49,367 nucleotides of DNA from an uncultured Pelagibacteraceae bacterium (GTDB taxonomy: Bacteria; Pseudomonadota; Alphaproteobacteria; Pelagibacterales; Pelagibacteraceae), in NCBI GenBank assembly GCA_902604975.1, contig CACLAY010000005.1, positions 1 to 49,367 on the forward strand. The letters run 5' to 3'. Both the position numbers and the translations under genes were made by a program. Position 1 is the first letter of the stretch. Each line of letters starts with the position of its first letter. Under the pieces are notes generated by a model. It did not search any database. It was given only the letters and a program-made list of their open reading frames with translations, and was not told the origin of the DNA. Positions 43,957-49,367 of this stretch are shown here, piece after piece.

Positions 43957-46539
43957 ATGGAAAAAAACGAAGTTCCAAAAATAAATAATAATATTAAACC
44001 AATCTCAATGTATGATGAGATGAGTTCTTCATATTTGTCCTACGCTATGAGCGTTATAGTAAGTAGGGCATTGCCTGATATTAGAGACGGATTGAAACCT
44101 GTCCATAGAAGAATTATCTATGCCATGCACAAGGGTGGCTTTGATTGGTCAAAACAATTTAGAAAATCTGCAAGAATTGTTGGAGATGTAATAGGTAAAT
44201 ACCACCCTCATGGCGATCAAGCTGTTTACGACGCTCTTGTTAGAATGGTTCAAGAATTTTCAATGAGCTTACCCTTAGTAGATGGACAAGGTAATTTCGG
44301 TTCTATAGATGGCGATCCTCCTGCAGCAATGAGATATACAGAAACTAAACTTGCAAAAGTTTCACAGTTTTTAATTGATGATATAGAAAAAAATACTGTA
44401 TCCTTTAAAAGTAATTACGATGAAACAGAACAAGAACCTATTGTATTGCCTGCACAATATCCAAATCTTCTCGTTAATGGCGCTGGAGGAATTGCAGTTG
44501 GAATGGCAACTAGTATACCACCTCATAATTTAGGTGAGGTTGTAGATGGAACCTTAGCATTAATTAAAAACAAAGATATTAAAATTAATGAATTAATGAA
44601 ACATATACCTGGACCAGATTTTCCAACTGGTGGGTTAATAATTGGAAAAGATATTATTAAGCAAGGATACAAAACTGGAAGGGGGTCTTTTAAAATACGT
44701 GGAGAAATTTCAGTAGAAAATTTAAAAAATGGTAAAGATAGACTTGTAGTTTCATCAATACCTTACCAAATTAACAAATCTAATTTAAATGAAAGAATTG
44801 CAGAACTAGTAAGAGATAAAAAAATTGAGGGTATAAGTGATATAAGAGATGAATCAAATAGCGAAGGTATAAGAGTATCAATTGATCTTAGAAGAAATGT
44901 TGAACCTGAAACTGTTAAAAGACAGTTATATAAGTACACCTCAATAGAGTCATCTTTTGGTTTTAATTCATTAGCAATTGTTGATCAAAAACCTAAGACC
45001 TGCACTCTCAAAGATTTTTTAGAAAATTTTTTAAAATTTAGAGAAGATGTAGTTATAAAAAGAACTAAATTTGATCTTAAAAAAGCAGAGGAGAGAGTTC
45101 ATATTTTATTAGGATTATCTGTTAGTGTTGAAAATATAGATAAAGTCATTAAAATTATCAGATCATCAAAAAATCCAGAAGAAGCAAAAAATTTACTATT
45201 AAAAACAACTTGGAAAATAAACAAGGCATCGAAACTTATTAAATTAGTTGATAATAAAAATTATAAAGGAAAATATGTTTTATCTAAGGATCAAGTTATA
45301 TCAATATTGGAACTAAGACTTCAAAAATTAACTGCTATCGGAATTAACGAAATAGAAATCGAAATCAAAAAATTAGCTGAAGAGATTTCAAAATATAAAA
45401 AGATTATAAATTCTAAAAATGAGTTGTTAAAAGTAATAAGCAACGATCTCCAGACAATTAAAGATAAATTCTCAGTACCTAGAAGAACAAAAATTATCGA
45501 TGCTGTCTTAAATTATGATATTGAAGAAACAATTCAAAAAGAGTCGGTAATAATAACAATAACGCTTCAAGGATATATTAAGAGAGGAGCCCTAAGCGGT
45601 GTGAAACAGCAAAAAAGGGGTGGAAAAGGAAAAACAGGAATTAAAACAAGAGAAGAAGACTCGGTTGTTCAAACATTATCTGTAGATACGCATACCTCAT
45701 TATTATTTTTTTCTACAGAGGGTTTAGCTTATAAAGTTAAAGCTTGGAAGATACCTGAAGGATCCGCTTCATCTAAAGGTAAATCACTCTTTAATATTTT
45801 ACCTTTAAAAAACCATCAATCTATAAGTTCGATTATGCCTTTTCCAGACGAAGATGTTGATAAAAAAAATATGCATATAATATTCGCAACTAGCAAGGGG
45901 AAAATTAGAAAGAATAATTTAGAAGATTTTTCATCTATTAATGCTTCTGGAAAAATTGCAATGAAATTAGACTCTGATGACAAGATTATTGGAGTAAAAA
46001 TATGTACAGATGATCAAGATATAATGTTAAATACAAAATTTGGTAAATGCATAAGGTTTGAATCTAAAAAACTTAGAGTTTTTAAGGGTAGATCATCTAA
46101 AGGTATAAGAGGCATAAATCTTTCAGAACAAGATACAATTGTTTCGTTATCTATAATTGATAAAGATGATATTAAAAAAAGTAAAAGCAAGACTCGAGAT
46201 GAAAAATCTGAAGTGAAAGCTAAAGAAAAATTTATCTTATCAATTACAGAAAATGGTTATGGAAAAAGAACGTCCCATTATGATTTTAGAGTTACAAATC
46301 GAGGAGGAAAGGGAATAATTGGTATAGTTAATTCCCCAAGAAACGGTAATGTATCTTCATCTTTTCCTGTTTTTGAGGGTGATCAAATATTAATTTCTAC
46401 CAATAAAGGTAGAGTTATTAGAACTGCAGTTACAGAAATAAGAATTGCCGGAAGAAATACCCAAGGAGTAAGAATTATTAAATTAACTGGTGATGAAAAG
46501 GTTGTCTCTTCAATTAAATTAGATGATAATTTGGTTTAA
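43957..46539 (+). CDS. gyrA: DNA gyrase subunit A
   Basis: Breakage-reunion subunit of the topoisomerase that adds negative supercoils. 860 residues. The active-site tyrosine is Y127 in AAMRYTET. The region matching the quinolone-resistance site reads [12 protein letters not shown] with Gln88 where E. coli has Ser83; the Asp87 match (D92) is kept. The GyrA box is KRGGKGKTG (about 552-560), which marks GyrA rather than ParC. The C-terminal beta-pinwheel has a charged insertion ([20 protein letters not shown]) between blades. The stop overlaps coaD by 1 base (TAATG). Confidence 0.96.
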   Translation: MEKNEVPKINNNIKPISMYDEMSSSYLSYAMSVIVSRALPDIRDGLKPVHRRIIYAMHKGGFDWSKQFRKSARIVGDVIGKYHPHGDQAVYDALVRMVQEFSMSLPLVDGQGNFGSIDGDPPAAMRYTETKLAKVSQFLIDDIEKNTVSFKSNYDETEQEPIVLPAQYPNLLVNGAGGIAVGMATSIPPHNLGEVVDGTLALIKNKDIKINELMKHIPGPDFPTGGLIIGKDIIKQGYKTGRGSFKIRGEISVENLKNGKDRLVVSSIPYQINKSNLNERIAELVRDKKIEGISDIRDESNSEGIRVSIDLRRNVEPETVKRQLYKYTSIESSFGFNSLAIVDQKPKTCTLKDFLENFLKFREDVVIKRTKFDLKKAEERVHILLGLSVSVENIDKVIKIIRSSKNPEEAKNLLLKTTWKINKASKLIKLVDNKNYKGKYVLSKDQVISILELRLQKLTAIGINEIEIEIKKLAEEISKYKKIINSKNELLKVISNDLQTIKDKFSVPRRTKIIDAVLNYDIEETIQKESVIITITLQGYIKRGALSGVKQQKRGGKGKTGIKTREEDSVVQTLSVDTHTSLLFFSTEGLAYKVKAWKIPEGSASSKGKSLFNILPLKNHQSISSIMPFPDEDVDKKNMHIIFATSKGKIRKNNLEDFSSINASGKIAMKLDSDDKIIGVKICTDDQDIMLNTKFGKCIRFESKKLRVFKGRSSKGIRGINLSEQDTIVSLSIIDKDDIKKSKSKTRDEKSEVKAKEKFILSITENGYGKRTSHYDFRVTNRGGKGIIGIVNSPRNGNVSSSFPVFEGDQILISTNKGRVIRTAVTEIRIAGRNTQGVRIIKLTGDEKVVSSIKLDDNLV

Positions 46540-47033
46540 TGAAAAATATAGCTATATATCCAGGTACATTTGATCCAATAACAAACGGCCACATAGATGT
46601 CATTAAAAAAGCTCTAAAATTGGCAGACAAAATAATTGTCGGTATATCTGATGGAAATGAGAAAAATTTTTTATTTCAAATAGATGAAAGACTGAAAATT
46701 GTTTCAAAGGCTTTATATGGAGACTTGAAATTTTCAAAAAATAAAATTCAGGTTATAAAATTCAATTCTCTTACAACAGAATTGTGTAAAAAATACAATT
46801 CAAACTTAATTCTAAGAGGTTTAAGAGCTGTTTCAGATTTTGAATATGAGTTTCAACTAGCTGGAATGAATAGAAAATTAAACAATAAAGTAGAAACAGT
46901 GTTTCTTATGTCTGATGTTGAAAATCAAATTATTTCATCGAGATTTGTTAAAGAAATAGCCCTCCATAAGGGTGATTTAAAAAAATTTACAACTAAAAGT
47001 ACCATCAAGTCACTGAAAGAAGCTTATGATTAA
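46539..47033 (+). CDS. coaD: Phosphopantetheine adenylyltransferase
   Basis: Fourth step of coenzyme A synthesis: 4'-phosphopantetheine plus ATP to dephospho-CoA. 164 residues, standard. The (T/H)xGH motif is TNGH at 15-18 in YPGTFDPITNGH; LILRGLRAVSDFEYEFQLAGMNR and the C-terminal ISSRFVKEIALHKGDL are diagnostic. It overlaps gyrA by 1 base and the cyclophilin gene by 8. Confidence 0.96.
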   Translation: MKNIAIYPGTFDPITNGHIDVIKKALKLADKIIVGISDGNEKNFLFQIDERLKIVSKALYGDLKFSKNKIQVIKFNSLTTELCKKYNSNLILRGLRAVSDFEYEFQLAGMNRKLNNKVETVFLMSDVENQIISSRFVKEIALHKGDLKKFTTKSTIKSLKEAYD

Positions 47034-47583
47034 AAAAATTAGTATTTTATTTTTATCAATATTTTTATTAACAACAAATTTAAATGCAAAGGAGAATACA
47101 ATGATACTAAAATTAAAAGATGGAGATTTAAAAATTGAATTATTTCCAGACGTGGCCCCAAACCATGTTAAAAGAATCACAGAACTGGCTAATAGTGGAA
47201 AATACGACGGTGTTGTTTTTCATAGAGTAATTGATGGTTTTATGGCTCAAACTGGGGATGTTCAATTTGGAAATTCAACTTCTAACGATTTTAACTTAAG
47301 CAGAGCTGGTATGGGTGGCTCAGATATGCCAGATCTCAAAGAAGAGTTTAATGATTTGCCACATGAAAGAGGAACGTTATCAATGGCAAGATCTTCAGAT
47401 CCGAACAGTGCAAATAGTCAGTTCTTTATATGTTTTGGTCCTACACCGCATCTTGACAGACAATATACTGTATTTGGAAAAGTAATTGAAGGCATGGAGT
47501 TTGTTGACATGATTACAAAAGGTGATGGACCCAATGGATCTGTTTCTAACCCAGATAAAATAATTAGCTTTAAATCTGAGTAG
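47026..47583 (+). CDS. Periplasmic peptidyl-prolyl cis-trans isomerase (cyclophilin)
   Basis: 185 residues. Signal peptide at about 1-22 (IKKISILFLSIFLLTTNLNA-KE) exports it to the periplasm, where it would speed folding at proline bonds. Cyclophilin core: VVFHRVIDGFMAQTGD with the catalytic Arg-Phe, GTLSMARSSDPNSANSQFFI and YTVFGKVIEGMEFVD. An inner ATG at 47101 would give a cytoplasmic form of the same fold; the first start is preferred because it keeps a clear signal sequence. Overlaps coaD by 8 bases; tgt follows after 10. Confidence 0.92.
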   Translation: MIKKISILFLSIFLLTTNLNAKENTMILKLKDGDLKIELFPDVAPNHVKRITELANSGKYDGVVFHRVIDGFMAQTGDVQFGNSTSNDFNLSRAGMGGSDMPDLKEEFNDLPHERGTLSMARSSDPNSANSQFFICFGPTPHLDRQYTVFGKVIEGMEFVDMITKGDGPNGSVSNPDKIISFKSE

Positions 47584-47593
47584 AATTTAATGG

Positions 47594-48709
47594 ATGGAAG
47601 ATATAAAGAATTTTTCTTTTAGCGTAAAACATCAAAATAAAAATTATCGTGTTGGATTAATTCAAACACATCGTGGAGAAATTAATACCCCTGCATTTAT
47701 GCCAGTAGGAACTCAAGCTACTGTTAAAGGTGTTTTTATTGATGATATTATTAAAACAGGAAGTGAAATAATTCTTTCTAACACTTATCACTTAATGATT
47801 AGACCTGGAACAGAGAGGATAAAGGCAGTTGGTGGCTTACATAATTTTATGAATTGTAAACTTCCCATTTTGACAGACTCAGGTGGTTATCAAGTGATGT
47901 CTTTGTCTAAGTTTAATAAAATTGATAGAGTTAAAGGAGCTATATTTCAATCACATATTGATGGAAAAACCTTTATTTTAAGTCCCGAGGAAAGCATCAG
48001 AGTACAAAAAAAACTTAATTCAGACATTGTTATGGTAATGGATGAGTGTCCAAAAAATACCAAAGATTATAATAAAATAAAAATTTCCATGGAATTGTCT
48101 TCAGAGTGGGCAAAAAGGTCTAAAGAAGAATTTGGAAAAAATCCTCACAAAGCGTTGTTTGGTATTGTTCAAGGGGGTTTATTCAAGGATTTAAGAAATG
48201 AGTCCCTTGATAAGTTATTAGATATAGAATTTGACGGATATGCTATTGGTGGGCTAGCAGTTGGAGAAACTCAGAAAGAAATGTTTGACGTGTTAGATTG
48301 TATTAAAGATAGACTACCAATTGATAAACCAAGATATTTAATGGGTGTAGGAACCCCTTCTGATATATTGGGAGCAGTTAAGCGTGGCATAGATATGTTT
48401 GACTGTGTTCTTCCAACAAGATCTGGAAGAACTGGTTTAGCTTTTACATGGAATGGAAGAATTCAGATAAGAAATTCTGAAAATAAATTTGATAATACAC
48501 CTCTAGATAGTAATGTTACAAAGTTTGACTTAAATAAATACTCAAAAAATTATCTAAACCATCTTCACAATACCAATGAGATGCTGTCATCTATGATTTT
48601 GACATTAAATAATATAAATTTTTATCAAGAACTTATGTATGAAATTCGAAAAAATATCAAAATGGGAACTTTCGACCAGTTTCATGACAAGTATATTAAT
48701 ATTTTGTAA
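47594..48709 (+). CDS. tgt: tRNA-guanine transglycosylase (Tgt) lacking the zinc-site residues
   Basis: Swaps guanine for preQ1 at position 34 of tRNAs with GUN anticodons, leading to queuosine. 371 residues, full length. The TIM-barrel catalytic parts are present: LTDSGGYQVMSL with the first catalytic Asp, GIVQGGL, AIGGLAVGE, and MFDCVLPTR with the nucleophile Asp. The C-terminal zinc subdomain keeps its flanks (TPLD...YSKNYLNHL...NEML) but the CxCxxC ligands are V308, K310 and L313, and the fourth ligand His corresponds to N339. So no canonical zinc site is visible. The tRNA-Asn in this window (GTT) is a natural substrate. No preQ1 synthesis gene is in the window. Confidence 0.93.
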   Translation: MEDIKNFSFSVKHQNKNYRVGLIQTHRGEINTPAFMPVGTQATVKGVFIDDIIKTGSEIILSNTYHLMIRPGTERIKAVGGLHNFMNCKLPILTDSGGYQVMSLSKFNKIDRVKGAIFQSHIDGKTFILSPEESIRVQKKLNSDIVMVMDECPKNTKDYNKIKISMELSSEWAKRSKEEFGKNPHKALFGIVQGGLFKDLRNESLDKLLDIEFDGYAIGGLAVGETQKEMFDVLDCIKDRLPIDKPRYLMGVGTPSDILGAVKRGIDMFDCVLPTRSGRTGLAFTWNGRIQIRNSENKFDNTPLDSNVTKFDLNKYSKNYLNHLHNTNEMLSSMILTLNNINFYQELMYEIRKNIKMGTFDQFHDKYINIL

Positions 48710-48759
48710 ATTTTAACCATTGCCAAATATAAAAAAATCAATATAAGAATTTTCGTGTT

Positions 48760-48835
<76 letters not shown>

Positions 48836-48840
48836 ACACA

Positions 48841-49367
48841 TTAGGCAATTGGTGGGTATTTTAATATAATTTCGTTCATCCAATTATTAATTTGTTCAAT
48901 TCTTCTGTCATTTGATGGATGTGTGCTCATAAACTCAGGTGGTTCTTTCCCTTTATTTGCTTTCTTCATTCTTTCCCATATTTTAGTAGTTTCTCTTATA
49001 TCGTAACCTGATAAAGACGAAAAAATTAATCCCAAATAATCAGCTTCGCTCTCTTGTTTTCTTGTAAAAGGGTTCATTATTCCAATTTGTGATAACAAGC
49101 CGACTGTATTCATACCAGTCGTTCTATTAACCTGAGATAACTTACCTCCAGTTGCAATATCTATTATTCCAGTCGTTGTATTTAATAATACTGTTCTACT
49201 TGCTCTTTCAACTGAATGTTTTGCAACAGCATGAGCAATTTCATGACCCATCACTGCTGCTAAACCATCATCATTTTTAGTAATATCTAACATCCCAGTA
49301 TAAACTGCAATCTTTCCTCCAGGCATGCACCATGCATTTTTAACTTTTTTATTATCAATTAAAATAT
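48841..49367 (-). CDS. M48-family metalloprotease, periplasmic/LoiP type (5' part outside window)
   Basis: The visible part is the C-terminal 175 or so residues; the frame stays open to the right edge, reading NAWCMPGGKIAVYTGML, so the Met at 49326 is internal. The zinc protease motif is GHEIAHAVAKH, with the third ligand Glu in ESEADYLGL. FMSTHPSNDRRIEQINNWM is the typical end of the YcaL/LoiP/YfgC-like group, which degrade or quality-control outer-membrane proteins. The N-terminal signal or lipoprotein anchor cannot be seen. Convergent with tRNA-Lys. Confidence 0.9.
   Translation of the reverse strand, partial: ILIDNKKVKNAWCMPGGKIAVYTGMLDITKNDDGLAAVMGHEIAHAVAKHSVERASRTVLLNTTTGIIDIATGGKLSQVNRTTGMNTVGLLSQIGIMNPFTRKQESEADYLGLIFSSLSGYDIRETTKIWERMKKANKGKEPPEFMSTHPSNDRRIEQINNWMNEIILKYPPIA

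Overview
The window is a gene-dense, AT-rich (roughly 30% GC by eye) stretch of an alphaproteobacterial chromosome. It most resembles the SAR11 / Pelagibacterales group of streamlined marine bacteria. Reasons: almost every gene abuts or overlaps its neighbour (TAATG and ATGA junctions, convergent genes sharing stop bases), there is no spacer over 300 bases that lacks a gene, and the gene order is alphaproteobacterial (erpA-xthA beside dgt-argS-[small membrane protein]-nagZ-scpAB-tatABC-serS-yajC-secDF, and uvrA/ssb-gyrA-coaD-ppi-tgt). I see no prophage, insertion sequence, CRISPR array or rRNA gene. The assignment rests on gene content and composition, not on a database search.

Layout. 1-1539: end of an Aap-type amino-acid ABC transporter (permease cut by the left edge, then ATPase). 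1686-2262: a small XRE regulator and, facing it, tRNA-Asn and tRNA-Cys. 2382-9947: a tight co-directional run, valS, ilvD, manC, an EamA exporter and phoR. 10054-15990: the phosphate module pstS-pstC-pstA-pstB-phoU-phoB, with Pho-box-like 11-bp direct repeats before both pstS and pstC and a hairpin terminator between them. 15983-22581: a two-way zinc module. Leftward run znuC-znuB-zur followed by a peroxiredoxin-like and a GST-kappa/DsbA-like gene; rightward run znuA (with a long His/Asp loop), a COG0523 GTPase, a WD40 protein and an 87-residue CxxxxC protein. Two Zur-type palindromes lie between the divergent starts.

22597-26957: a leftward operon of a circularly permuted ATP-grasp enzyme, an HAD phosphatase and a GpgS-like glycosyltransferase, which looks like glucosylglycerate synthesis, with the Anbu proteasome-like peptidase divergent from it. 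27001-30253: an Ldh_2-family dehydrogenase, xthA, erpA and dgt. 30250-39910: argS through secF, a translation, chromosome-segregation and protein-export block. 39907-48709: a PuuD-like membrane protein, uvrA, ssb, gyrA, coaD, a periplasmic cyclophilin and tgt. 48760-49367: tRNA-Lys and an M48 protease cut by the right edge.

Most notable points: (1) the tRNA-guanine transglycosylase at 47594-48709 appears to have lost all four canonical zinc ligands while staying full length; (2) the glucosylglycerate / ATP-grasp / Anbu neighbourhood lacks the usual alpha-E and transglutaminase partners; (3) a Zur-linked cluster ends in a small uncharacterised protein, with several products carrying His-rich tails or loops; (4) a patch inside ilvD has base and codon use sharply unlike the rest of the gene.
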